Shown here piece by piece: positions 1-8,202 of a stretch of 64,000 bases of DNA. The number at the start of each line of letters is the position of its first letter. Position 1 is the stretch's first letter. This DNA comes from Chthoniobacter flavus. GTDB taxonomy: Bacteria > Verrucomicrobiota > Verrucomicrobiia > Chthoniobacterales > Chthoniobacteraceae. Made by a program: the position numbers and the translations under genes. Where the stretch lies: positions 1 to 64,000 of the forward strand of contig CAMAUX010000020.1 of NCBI GenBank assembly GCA_945861435.1. Direction: 5' to 3'. The notes below the pieces were generated by a model, which had not been told where the DNA came from, made no database searches, and saw nothing but the letters and a program-made list of their open reading frames with translations.

Positions 1-130
1 CCCGCAGGATTTTCACAAACTTCTCCTTCTCCGGATCGCCCAGCGCAAAGCGCCGGTCCACCACCCGCGTCACGCAGTGATAACACGCCCCCGGAGAACC
101 CTCCTCCGCCAACACCCGCCTCGTCCTCAT
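1..130 (-). CDS. RAYT-type transposase, N-terminal part, cut by window edge
   Basis: This is the first 43 codons of a REP-associated tyrosine transposase; the rest lies beyond the left edge. The start codon is the ATG complementary to 128-130. The translation begins MRTRRVLAEEGSPGACYHCV and continues with the VVDRRFALGDPEKEKFVKIL block. This matches the N-terminus of the complete transposase at 29418-30572, and about nine in ten bases agree, including the 45 bases upstream of the start. RAYTs are single-strand DNA transposases of the HUH/Y1 class that act on REP-like repeats. The HUH motif and catalytic tyrosine would lie outside the window, so I cannot say whether this copy is intact. A repeat copy sits 44 bases upstream of the start, as it does at the other RAYT starts in the window. 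Confidence 0.75.
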   Translation of the reverse strand, partial: MRTRRVLAEEGSPGACYHCVTRVVDRRFALGDPEKEKFVKILR

Positions 131-174
131 GGATTCACCACTCGCCCACATCGAGCGACTGGTCAACGCGCTCT

Positions 175-410
175 TTGATAAATTGCCTGTCCCTTGCCCT
201 TGCCGATAGATTGCCTGTTCCTTGCCCTTGCCGACATCGAGCGACTGGTCAATCGCGTTTTTTGATAGATTGCCTGTCCCTTTGCCGGGCCGCTTTGCCG
301 GGCCGCTTGCAGCCCGCTTGCCGAGCCTTGATAGATTGCCTGTCCCTACTTTGCGCCACCTCGAGCTCCCACCTCGCACCTCGGCGATCTTTGATAGATT
401 GCCTGTCCCT
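175..410 (+). repeat. Cluster of five RAYT-linked 20-bp repeats
   Basis: Five copies of the unit TTGATAGATTGCCTGTCCCT lie in the same orientation at 175-194, 205-221 (lacking the first bases, one T for C change), 262-281, 328-347 and 391-410. Copies 1 and 3 are preceded by the same lead-in, ATCGAGCGACTGGTCAAYCG, which is the DNA just upstream of the RAYT start at 130. Spacers are 10 to 47 bases and partly low complexity (TTGCCGGGCC runs). There is no perfect palindrome in the unit. Irregular spacing and related spacers argue against CRISPR. Confidence 0.85.
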
Positions 411-434
411 TGCCGGGCCCGCCTTGGAGGTGCC

Positions 435-1320
435 GGGCCCGCGGGAAGTTCCAGCCCTTCGGCACGTTGTGATAGCCGATCCAGAGTTCTCCGGGTTCGA
501 CCTCGAGGACGAAGGGATAGGTGGCTCCGCCGGGCGTGCCTTGCGCCAGGTTGAGGGACGGCGTCCACGTTCTGCCTTCGTCTGCGGACAGTGCGAGGTG
601 GAGTTCCGTGCGCTTGGTTTCCGCGCGATTCCACACGAGCGCGATGCGGCCATCGGCGAGGCGCGTGAGATGTCCGGGCGCGGACGTGGCATCGATGGTG
701 GTGGCCCGGGCGGCGGACCACGTCCTGCCGCCGTCGCTGGAAAAGGATTCCCAGAAGACCTTGTGCGTGGTGCGGATGAGCATCCACACGCGGTCGTCCC
801 TGAGTGAGAGCACGCAGGGTTCCAGTGCGCCGTCGTGGTTGCCCGCGCCGCCGATGTCGATGTCATTGCTGAGACTCCATGGGTTCCCACCATCCGTGGA
901 CACCGACGTCTGGCACACGAGCCGGCCGGGGTTTTTCACATAATGCGAATACGGGACGATGAGATGGCCGCTGCGCGTCTCGACGGCTCCATTGCTCGTG
1001 CCGGTGTAGCCTTGGAAAATGAGCCGGGGTTCGCTCCATGTCGCGCCGTTGTCGCTGCTGCGCGCGGTCCACATGTCGCTCTGCGTTTCATCCGCCGGAT
1101 TCTCGTCGATCCATTTCCACTTCTTGAATCCGAGGTAGAACACGTGGACCACGCCATCGCGCGCGGTCAGCACGGAGGGATGGGAGGGCTGACAGTCCGG
1201 ATGCCGCGCAATCACGCGCTCAGGCGCCCAGGTTTTGCCGCCGTCCGTGGTCACGCGGCCCGCGATCCATGTCGCGCCGGGCTTGCTGTGATAGCTGCCT
1301 GGCGTGGAATACACGGTCAT
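435..1320 (-). pseudogene. Sialidase-like (BNR/Asp-box) gene fragment between repeat clusters
   Basis: The minus strand encodes about 295 residues of a BNR-repeat sialidase-type beta-propeller. Five Asp-box motifs are visible: TTDGGKTW, SSDNGATW, STDGGNPW, SSDGGRTW and SADEGRTW. The body is undamaged, but there is no signal peptide and the sequence begins abruptly at MTVYSTPGSYHSKPG, so an N-terminal blade appears to be missing. The C-terminus reaches a typical end (WIGYHNVPKGWNFPRAR) and then runs into repeat DNA. The open frame continues through repeats at both ends, from 346 to 1419, producing chimeric tails such as RDRQSIK. I read this as a gene remnant. A short intact protein starting at 1320 is possible. 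It is distinct from the complete sialidase at 20874-22061. Confidence 0.6.
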
Positions 1321-1324
1321 AGCC

Positions 1325-1603
1325 TTGATAGATTGCCTGTCCCTACCTTGCGCCAACGCGCTCTTTGATAGATTGCCTGTCCCCACCTCGCGCTCCCACC
1401 CGCCACCTCGCGCTACCACCTCCCACCTCGGCGACCTTTGATAGATTGCCTGTCTCTTGCCGGGCCTTGCCGTGATTGTGGCCCCAGGGTTGCCGGCCCA
1501 TAGATTGCCTGTCCCTTGAGGCCCTTGTTCCTCGCGACCCTTGCCGAGCTCGCGGCCCCCTTGCCGCGCTTGCGGCGCTGTCCATGATGGATTGCCTGTC
1601 CCT
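1325..1603 (+). repeat. Second cluster of five RAYT-linked 20-bp repeats
   Basis: Copies lie at 1325-1344, 1365-1384, 1438-1457 (TGTCTCT variant), 1500-1516 and 1585-1603 (ATGATGGATTGCC variant), all in the same orientation as the cluster at 175-410. Some spacers are shared between clusters. Blocks of the type CACCTCGCGCTCCCACC and CACCTCGGCGA precede copies at 391 and 1438, and CCTTGCGCCAACGCGCTC recalls the RAYT lead-in. The two clusters enclose the sialidase remnant. No gene is visible between 1604 and 1805. Confidence 0.85.
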
Positions 1604-1805
1604 TGCAGCCCCTACGATCTGCTTCTGTCTCCCTTCGCATTCAGGGAATTGATTCGTACGCGCGCCTGCACGGCTTGCTCACGGGGGTGTCTGAGTCTGC
1701 GGACCGCGACTGGTGACGCTAACCGCATCCGCGTTGGCGAAGCGGAACGGAGGATCACCCTGCTGCAGCGCGGTCTGAACCGGCCAGCAAAGGAAGCCGC
1801 AGTCC

Positions 1806-3128
1806 ATGGAAGGGCGTCGAAAGGTGCTCGGCGCGCCCCGTACGAAGCTTGCCAATGGATGGCGGGGCATTAGCGTCGCGGCCGTGAATTCCATGCGCCT
1901 CTTCGTCGAGCCACTGCAGACGAGGGGCGACATCACCACGGTTTCCGGTGTGCTGGAGGGCGCCGGTGCACCGCAGCGGCTTTGGTGGAAAGTACCCGCG
2001 CGGTGGGCGGATGCGCTGGACACCTCGGCGGACCCGTTTGTCGTGGCTTTCATGATGCCGCTCATGCAGCAGGGAGGCGTCGTCCACATTCAGGGGCGCG
2101 TCTCTCCGTCACTTTTGGCCAGTCTCGATCGCTATGCGGCGATCTGGAGAACCTGGGCGCCAAGCCGGTACAAGACCGTGGTTTTCACGGCGGACGAGGA
2201 GGCGGAGGCACCGCCCCCTGCGAGCGATGCGTTTGTGCTGCCGCTCTCCTGCGGGGTGGATTCTTGTTACACCCTGTGGAGGCAACTGAGTGCTGCTGCC
2301 GGGCGCAGGACGCGCCGCCCGGGCGCGGTCGTGCTCATGCACGGCTTTGACATCTTGCTTGATCAACCGCATAGCGATGCGCTTTTCGCGGGTGTCGAGC
2401 GCGCCGCGCGCGCGATGGTCTCAGGCCTGAACCTTCCGGTCATCACCGTGCGCACGAATTTCCGCGAGTTGCGGATGCTGTGGGCGCACAGCTTCGGCAC
2501 GGAACTGGGGGCCGGCTTTCGTCTGTTTTCTCGACAGTTCGCCGGTGCGCTCATCCCGAACAACATCCCCTACGGCCATCTGGAGTTTGTGTGGGGCAGT
2601 CATCCGTTGATTGACCGGGAGTTGTCGAGCCGGCATTTCACGGTTGAAGACGAGGGCGGTGAGGCGACGCGGTTTGAGAAGCTGGCGCTTTTAAAAGAAT
2701 GGCCCGAGGCGCTCGCGAACCTTCGTGTCTGCTTTGGAGTGGGCGCGAGCAGTTCGGAGAATTGTGGTGTGTGCGAGAAGTGCGTGCGCACGATTCTGGC
2801 GTGCCGTCTTGCGGGTATGCCCCTGCCCGGTGCGTTCCGAAGAGACATCTCCGAGGCGGACTTGCGCCGTATCAAGGTGCACTCAGGTGCTGCCCTGCCC
2901 CTTTGGGCGGAACTGTATGAAGGCGCGGTGGCGCGTGGTCTCGACAAGACCTCTTGGGGAAGAGCACTGCGAAAGGTGTATCATCGCGGCAGGAGGAGGA
3001 AGGTCTTGGAAAGGCTCAAGAGCCCGTTCCTTCCCCTGCGCAACGCGCTGCGTTACATCTTCCGGGGGACCACGCTCTCCAGAAGGGAGTTGGCGCTTCA
3101 GCGCTCCGCCGCCAGCAAGGTGTCATAA
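1806..3128 (+). CDS. PP-loop ATPase-like protein (QueC/ExsB-related fold), function unknown
   Basis: The 440-residue protein carries a PP-loop-like signature, SCGVDS, at residues 148-153, where the canonical form is SGGxDS. It also has a cysteine cluster, CGVCEKC (C320, C323, C326), resembling the zinc site of 7-cyano-7-deazaguanine synthases. PP-loop enzymes adenylate a carbonyl before amidation or thiolation. The length and the extra N-terminal 140 residues are unlike QueC, so I do not assign queuosine synthesis. The neighbouring glycosyltransferase suggests a role in modifying a surface sugar (inference). The start at 1806 is supported by AAAGGAAG about nine bases upstream; an internal ATG at 1893 is the alternative. 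The C-terminal 70 residues are arginine-rich. The last 31 bases overlap the convergent glycosyltransferase. Confidence 0.7.
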   Translation: MEGRRKVLGAPRTKLANGWRGISVAAVNSMRLFVEPLQTRGDITTVSGVLEGAGAPQRLWWKVPARWADALDTSADPFVVAFMMPLMQQGGVVHIQGRVSPSLLASLDRYAAIWRTWAPSRYKTVVFTADEEAEAPPPASDAFVLPLSCGVDSCYTLWRQLSAAAGRRTRRPGAVVLMHGFDILLDQPHSDALFAGVERAARAMVSGLNLPVITVRTNFRELRMLWAHSFGTELGAGFRLFSRQFAGALIPNNIPYGHLEFVWGSHPLIDRELSSRHFTVEDEGGEATRFEKLALLKEWPEALANLRVCFGVGASSSENCGVCEKCVRTILACRLAGMPLPGAFRRDISEADLRRIKVHSGAALPLWAELYEGAVARGLDKTSWGRALRKVYHRGRRRKVLERLKSPFLPLRNALRYIFRGTTLSRRELALQRSAASKVS

Positions 3129-4208
3129 ACGCGGGCGGTTTTTTCGACCATGCTCGCGACGCTGAGATGGCTCTCCACATCACTGCGCGCCCGGTTGGTC
3201 AGGGCGGTCCGCTTCGCGCCATCGGTCAGCAAGTCGCTGAGTGTGTCTGCTGCAGCCGCCATGTCGCTGGTTTGCAGACAAATGGCGGTTTCCCCGTGGC
3301 GCGTATAATCGGAAAACGCGCCGGCCCCGCTGATGCTCAGCACCGCCGTGCCGGCTGCCTGCGCCTCAAACATCACCGAACCTCCGGACAGGGTCACAAG
3401 GACGTCCATCCCGGCAAGGACCGCAGGCATGTCGTTTCGACGCCCGGTGAAGATGATGTCGTTCTCGCGACCCATGGCGCGCACATCTCCCTCCACTGAG
3501 GCGCCGTATTCGTTGCGCTGCATTTCGCCGACGATGAAAAACTTCACCTTCAATCCGGTTTTAAGAACGTTCCCGGCCAGATGCACAAAATCGCGGACCT
3601 TCTTGAATTCCTCGACGCGTCCCACCAACCCCACGGTGGGAGTTTTCTGCACAGAAAACTCCCGGCGAAACGTCTCATCGCGACGGCACAGGGGCGAGAA
3701 CGTGTCGCAATCCACCCCGTCATCCACCACATGAATGCGCGCCTGCGGGAGATCCCCCTCCTGCAGTGCGCGGGCATGGCGCGCAGCGATGGCTCAAAGC
3801 ATCCGCCTGATCAAGCGCGTGTTTCCGGATGTCGCGCGGACTGAGTGGTCCGCGCACGTGCGAGACCACCGGGACCTGCGCATGACGCGCCGCGGCAAGC
3901 CCGTAGCGACACTTGTAGACGTCTGACGCATGGACGAGCACGGGACGCACATTCGCCACCAAGCGTCTCAGGCGGCCCACATCGAGTGGCCGGAGGAGGA
4001 AACCCTTCAGGGAGCGCCATCCGCGCATCGGCGAAATCGTCACTGCGATGCCGGCGGCACGCAGTTGGTCTGAAGTGGTGCCCTCGCCATCGAGCACGAC
4101 ATGCGGTTGATAACCATGCTGGGGAAGGTTCTGGGCCAGATAAAGCGTCTGCGTTTGAGATCCATCCGAGGAGCCCCCCCGGGCCAGTATCAAGACATTG
4201 CGTTGCAC
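3098..4208 (-). pseudogene. GT4-type glycosyltransferase, frameshifted
   Basis: Two overlapping frames together make one glycosyltransferase of the GT-B fold, group 1 (GT4) type. The N-terminal half, read from GTG at 4208, holds RGGSSDGSQTQTLYLAQNLP and the acceptor domain down to HALDQADAL. The C-terminal half holds DDGVDCDTF, VGLVGRVEEFKKVRDF and the nucleotide-sugar region SGGSVMFEAQAAGTAVLSI. The frames meet near 3795-3801. After ADAL the first frame runs into unrelated sequence (SHRCAPCPRTAGG), while the second resumes as AIAARHARALQEGDLPQARI behind an in-frame TGA. The total of 1,111 nt is consistent with a single-base indel. It is either a real inactivating mutation or a sequencing error. 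Without the shift, it would make a roughly 370-residue cytoplasmic or membrane-associated enzyme. Confidence 0.75.
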
Positions 4209-4783
4209 AGAAGAAGAGAAGGTGCGGACTGGATTCAGACGGGGGATTGATCTCGGCCTTGTCCCGGAAACGGGGGCGTGCAGGCTTCCCTTGCGACACG
4301 CGGGGCGCGGCTAGGAGGGGGGGTGAGAGTCTGAGCCGCGCGGGAGCGGGCACAGCATTCCGCGGAGTTCTCGAAATTCGACGCTTGTTTCCTTGGCACA
4401 AGATGAACAGTGCCATGGAATTAAGTGGGTGTACGCATCAAATCTGCGTTCGCGAAACGGCGCGTCGGCCTGCGTGAGATTTTCCGCAGCTGAAAACGCA
4501 TTCGGCCCGCACAAAGTCGGGACCGCACGCGGCCTTCCGATGGCGCAGCCCCCCGCGTTGATCCGGCCACTGAGGCCGAGCGTCGCTCCTTCCGTGAGTT
4601 TGATTGCCAGGCTGCGCTGATTGCGCGTGCAGACTCAGGGGCGCGGCCGTGCGGGAGACGGGCGGCTTCAGGGGATACGGGATGAACGTGATCGATCCGC
4701 GGAAGAGGATTAATCGGCCGCGAGCGGCATATCCCGGCTCCTTACACGGTTGAACCCGGCTCCGCTTTGCCGCTGTGAGCCAA
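4209..4783. other. Gene-free interval
   Basis: The 575 bases between the glycosyltransferase start and the spermidine-synthase-like stop hold only open frames that read as shadows: arginine/proline-rich, no recognisable motif, no credible ribosome binding site. I see no tRNA or clear terminator. Confidence 0.6.
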
Positions 4784-5587
4784 TCACCGTCCGGATGATC
4801 GGGATCCCTGTCGCTTTGAGCGGAAGTGCGACGGCGGGTGGGCTGGGCGTGATCCGCGGCGGGGTGCGCCAGCTGCGGGCTTTGGGATGTCGTCGGCCGG
4901 GGCGGGTGCTGGGATGCGTTCGCCGACGTAGATGCGGTGGGCTGCGCGCTTGGCGGTGGGGTGCGCCTTGGCGTCGAAGGTTGTGACGTGGAATCCGGCG
5001 CGTCCGAGACGCTGGACGAATTCGGGTTCGGCCTGCGCAGACCAGTAGGCGACGAGACCGTTGGGACGCAGGGCGCGCGCGACGGATTGGAAACCACCGC
5101 GGTCGTAGAGGCGTGCGTTGGCAGAGGTGACCCAGGAGGAGGGGGTGTGGTCGGTGTCGAGGAGGATGACGTCGTAGGCGTTTTCGGCGGTGGTCGCGCG
5201 CAGGACCTTGAAGACGTCTTTCACGAGAACTTCGACGCGCGGGTCTTCGAGGAGGCGGCCGTTGACGTGGCGCAGGAGTTCGCGGTTCCACTGGACGACT
5301 TCGGGCAGCAACTCGGAGACATGGACCACGGCGCGCGGGCCGGCGAGTTCAAGGACGCGCTTGAGGGTGAAGCCCAGGCCGAGGCCGCCGATGAGGATGC
5401 GGGGTTCGGGGGCGTGGCGCAGGTTGCGGCAGCCGTAGTCAGCGAGGAGGAGCTCAGAGACCGTGGCGATGGTGCTCATGAGCTGGCGGCCGTTGTGCTT
5501 GATGTAGTACTGGCCGTCGTGCTCGTGCAGCGTGATACGAGAGCCGTCCGGGGACTGGATCTGCGCGAGGTTGTGAAAGGGTTTCAT
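4784..5587 (-). CDS. Spermidine synthase-like methyltransferase-fold protein
   Basis: The 267-residue protein has the spermine/spermidine synthase arrangement. A short N-terminal beta domain (LHEHDGQYYIKHNGRQLMS) is followed by the nucleotide-binding loop GGLGLGFTLKRVLEL at about residues 66-80, then acidic DVILLDTDH at the catalytic-loop position. Family members move an aminopropyl group from decarboxylated S-adenosylmethionine to putrescine, but many in this clade are uncharacterised. No partner gene such as speD is nearby. The C-terminal 35 residues are rich in Pro, Arg and Ser, beyond the conserved fold. The ATG at 5587 gives the normal domain start. Confidence 0.75.
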   Translation of the reverse strand: MKPFHNLAQIQSPDGSRITLHEHDGQYYIKHNGRQLMSTIATVSELLLADYGCRNLRHAPEPRILIGGLGLGFTLKRVLELAGPRAVVHVSELLPEVVQWNRELLRHVNGRLLEDPRVEVLVKDVFKVLRATTAENAYDVILLDTDHTPSSWVTSANARLYDRGGFQSVARALRPNGLVAYWSAQAEPEFVQRLGRAGFHVTTFDAKAHPTAKRAAHRIYVGERIPAPAPADDIPKPAAGAPRRGSRPAHPPSHFRSKRQGSRSSGR

Positions 5588-5635
5588 GCGGGCGCGAGGG
5601 TGCAGAGGGAACGGGGCGATGGCGAGCCCTTCGGT

Positions 5636-7054
5636 TCAGCGCGGTTCGCGGAATGCGTAGAGATGACCTTCGGTGCGCAGGAAGAGGACGTCGCCGACAA
5701 GTGCCGGGGTGGCGAAGACGGGTTCCTTGAGGTCGATCCTGTTGAGGATCTGGAGTTGGTCGGAGGCTGCGAGGACGTGGAGGATGCCGCGTTGCGAGGT
5801 GATGTAGACGCGGCCGTTTGCACCGACAAGCGACGCGTAGTAGTCGCCGGGTGCGTCGATGCGCTGGTCTTGGAAAAGGGGTGTGCCGTCGGTGGTGCGG
5901 TAGCAGGAGGCGAGGCCGCCGTTTTTGATGGTGAACACGCGGCCGTCCATGGCGAGCGGGGAGGCGACGTAGGGGAGGCTGCGCGTGCTCTTCCACGCGA
6001 GATGGGAGGTGTTGATGTCGCCGGAGCCGCCTGGACGCAGGGCGAGGAGGGCATTGCCGGCGCGCGCGAACATGGAGCGCATGCCTTCCCATTCCTCCCG
6101 GGTGATGAGGCCGTCCTTGTTGAGGTCCATCTGGGAGAAGCGGTCGGCGACGGGGCCCTTGGGGAGATCGTTCTTGGTGAGGACGGTGTCTGCGGGTTTC
6201 TGAAGGGTGCTAAGAAGCGTGTTGAAAGGTTCCATGGAGACGCGGCTGTCGTCGTCTCCACCGACGTTCCAGCTGGCGCTCAGGAGCATTTCTCCGTCGA
6301 TGGCGGGGGAGCTGCAGGCGACGCGCGAGGTGCCGGAGTAGGTCCAGAGTTCGCGGCCGTTTGCGGGGTCGTAGGACTTGAGCCAGATCGAACCCGGGAC
6401 GATGAGTTCGGTGCGGCTACTGTGTTTCCAGAGGACCGGGGTGGCGAAGCTGCGGCGGAACTCAGGGCGTTCGGTGCGCCAGAGCGTGCGGCCGGTGCGC
6501 GGATCGAGAGCGGTGAGGAAGGAGCCCTCGTCGGAGTCGCAAGCAAGGTAGAGCCTGCCATCGGCGAGCACGGGCGATGCGGAGGTGCCGAACTCGACGA
6601 CGGGAGATTTGAGCGGGAGACGCCATTGTTCGCGGCCTGAGAAGTCGTGTGCGACGAGGCCGAAAGAGCCGAAGTAGGAGTAGACGAACTCACCATCGGT
6701 GGCGGGCGTGGGGGATGCAGGGCTCGCGATGCGGTGGGTGGGTTCGACGCGTTCGGAGGGGGCATCGGCTTTCCACAGAATCTTGCCGGAGGCGGCTTCC
6801 ATGCAGAGGGTCTGGAGGTGCGCGCCGTCGAAGGCGGTGAGGAAAAGGCGGTCTCCCCAGACGCATGGGGAGGAGTGACCGGAAGGCACAGGAGTCTTCC
6901 AGAGCACGTTCTCTTCGGGGCCGAAGTGCGTGGGGGGATTGGCGGAATCTGCGCGTCCGGTTCCGTGAGGGCCTCGGAACTGGGGCCAGTGTTCGGCGGC
7001 GTGGAGGGTTGTGGCGCAGAGGAGGAGAGCGCAGAGCAGGGGGGTGGGGCGCAT
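5636..7054 (-). CDS. Secreted PQQ-type beta-propeller with an internal EF-hand
   Basis: The 472-residue protein starts with a clear signal peptide (MRPTPLLCALLLCATTLHA) followed by EHWPQFRGPHGTGRA, typical of secreted PQQ-like repeat proteins of Planctomycetes and Verrucomicrobia. Repeated tryptophan-containing blades follow, with motifs such as GKILWKA, GREQWRLPL, GRTLWRTE and GRELWTYSG. Between blades, at about residues 290-305, is an EF-hand calcium loop (DLNKDGLITREEWE). Full PQQ cofactor ligation cannot be judged, and many such proteins are non-enzymatic scaffolds. The cupin gene lies 57 bases upstream on the same strand and the methyltransferase-fold gene 48 bases downstream, so the three may be co-transcribed. 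Confidence 0.85.
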   Translation of the reverse strand: MRPTPLLCALLLCATTLHAAEHWPQFRGPHGTGRADSANPPTHFGPEENVLWKTPVPSGHSSPCVWGDRLFLTAFDGAHLQTLCMEAASGKILWKADAPSERVEPTHRIASPASPTPATDGEFVYSYFGSFGLVAHDFSGREQWRLPLKSPVVEFGTSASPVLADGRLYLACDSDEGSFLTALDPRTGRTLWRTERPEFRRSFATPVLWKHSSRTELIVPGSIWLKSYDPANGRELWTYSGTSRVACSSPAIDGEMLLSASWNVGGDDDSRVSMEPFNTLLSTLQKPADTVLTKNDLPKGPVADRFSQMDLNKDGLITREEWEGMRSMFARAGNALLALRPGGSGDINTSHLAWKSTRSLPYVASPLAMDGRVFTIKNGGLASCYRTTDGTPLFQDQRIDAPGDYYASLVGANGRVYITSQRGILHVLAASDQLQILNRIDLKEPVFATPALVGDVLFLRTEGHLYAFREPR

Positions 7055-7111
7055 GGGGTGGGGGGGATGAACTGTGTGCAGGAGGGGGGCGCGGTGGACG
7101 CGCTGCGGCTG

Positions 7112-8008
7112 CTATTTGAAGAACTGGATATCGAGCGAACGCAGGTAGGTGTGGAGGCCCGCGTCCTGAACGGGGAACACCATCGCGTCCTCGGCTGTCT
7201 CGTTGTGATGGCTGTGCCACCAGCCCGGAGGGGTGATGAAGGCGGCGCCAGAGACCCAGTCAGCGCGGATGGGATCGATGAGCTGGCCCTCGGCGGTGAT
7301 GCGCGGGGACATGAGGGTGTAGACGCCCGGCCTGCCTTCGACGGCGAGGTCGACGGCGATGGACTGGTGACGGTGCGGCTTCTGCACAGCATGCGCAGGC
7401 AGGATGTTGAAGAGCGACCAGAGGGTGCGGGAGACCGTCATGGTGGCGCGCGTGGATTCCTGGCCAAAGATGACGCCGCAGCGGTTGCGAGCTGCTGCGC
7501 CGGGCTGGGAGCGGAAGCGTGCGACGGCGGCGAGGATCTCCGTGTGCGGGTACTTCACGAGATCGATGGTCTGCCGAGTGGGCGTGGCGCCGAGGTATTG
7601 GAGGAGGGGTTCGTCAGTGACGACGAAGCCGCGGGTGGGTGTGTGCGCTTCCCAACGGATGCGGGTGGTGCCCGGAATGACGATCACGTCCCCGGCCGCA
7701 TAGGTGCACGTTTTGGCGGCGGTATCTGGCGCGGAATCCGTGGAGCTGATGTGAAGCACGCCTTCGCCCGAGTGGAAGCGGACGAGCACCGAGGTGGCCG
7801 CGTCCGCGGTTTCCAGCGGGCTGCCGGGGGCGAGATTGAGATGGTATGCGGCGAGCGCGGGAGTGGTGGCCGGGTAGTCGGTTTCCAGCAGGGCCTGCTG
7901 GTTCCAGAGGACGCGTTCGGAAACCGCGGAGTCCATGGGCGGCAGGACCGTGTAGCTGATGGCGGGGATGGTGGGCGTGGCTGCGGCGGAGTATTCGTGA
8001 AGGTGCAT
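7112..8008 (-). CDS. Bicupin, gentisate 1,2-dioxygenase-like
   Basis: This 298-residue protein has two cupin halves. The first contains FHSGEGVLHI and GDVIVIPGTT. The second contains PHRHQSIAVDLAVEG and a late histidine run, GWWHSHHNE, as in the metal sites of gentisate and hydroxynaphthoate dioxygenases. Those enzymes open aromatic rings using Fe(II). The first half keeps few of the histidines, which is usual when only one cupin binds metal. I chose ATG 8008 (MHLHEYSAAATP); the frame stays open to 8116, but the extra residues are arginine/proline-rich. The substrate is unknown and no other aromatic-degradation gene is near. Confidence 0.75.
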   Translation of the reverse strand: MHLHEYSAAATPTIPAISYTVLPPMDSAVSERVLWNQQALLETDYPATTPALAAYHLNLAPGSPLETADAATSVLVRFHSGEGVLHISSTDSAPDTAAKTCTYAAGDVIVIPGTTRIRWEAHTPTRGFVVTDEPLLQYLGATPTRQTIDLVKYPHTEILAAVARFRSQPGAAARNRCGVIFGQESTRATMTVSRTLWSLFNILPAHAVQKPHRHQSIAVDLAVEGRPGVYTLMSPRITAEGQLIDPIRADWVSGAAFITPPGWWHSHHNETAEDAMVFPVQDAGLHTYLRSLDIQFFK

Positions 8009-8202
8009 GGCGGTGCGCCCGGTGGGCGGTGCATTCGATAGCACGGCCCGTGGCAAAGTGGCAGCGGGAAACCGGGGGCGTTTCACCGAAACGGCAGGTG
8101 ACATCGCCGCGCGCAAATCCGCTGAGGATCCGTAAGGATCGGGGTTCGGACGGAGCAGCGGTGCTGTGGTCTGCGGGGGATGGGTGCTGCTCAGCGCAGG
8201 CG

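Noticed and set aside
175-1603. Repeat arrays resembling CRISPR
   Set aside because: Spacers range from about 10 to 65 bases and are partly similar to each other, units vary in length, and no cas gene is near. The link to RAYT starts explains them better.
4937-6640. Long plus-strand open frame (567 aa)
   Set aside because: It is antisense to the spermidine-synthase-like and PQQ genes, which have clear motifs; the frame is an effect of high GC codon use. The same applies to frames at 6647-8041, 8029-9726, 9677-11116, 12870-14171 and 32123-33622.
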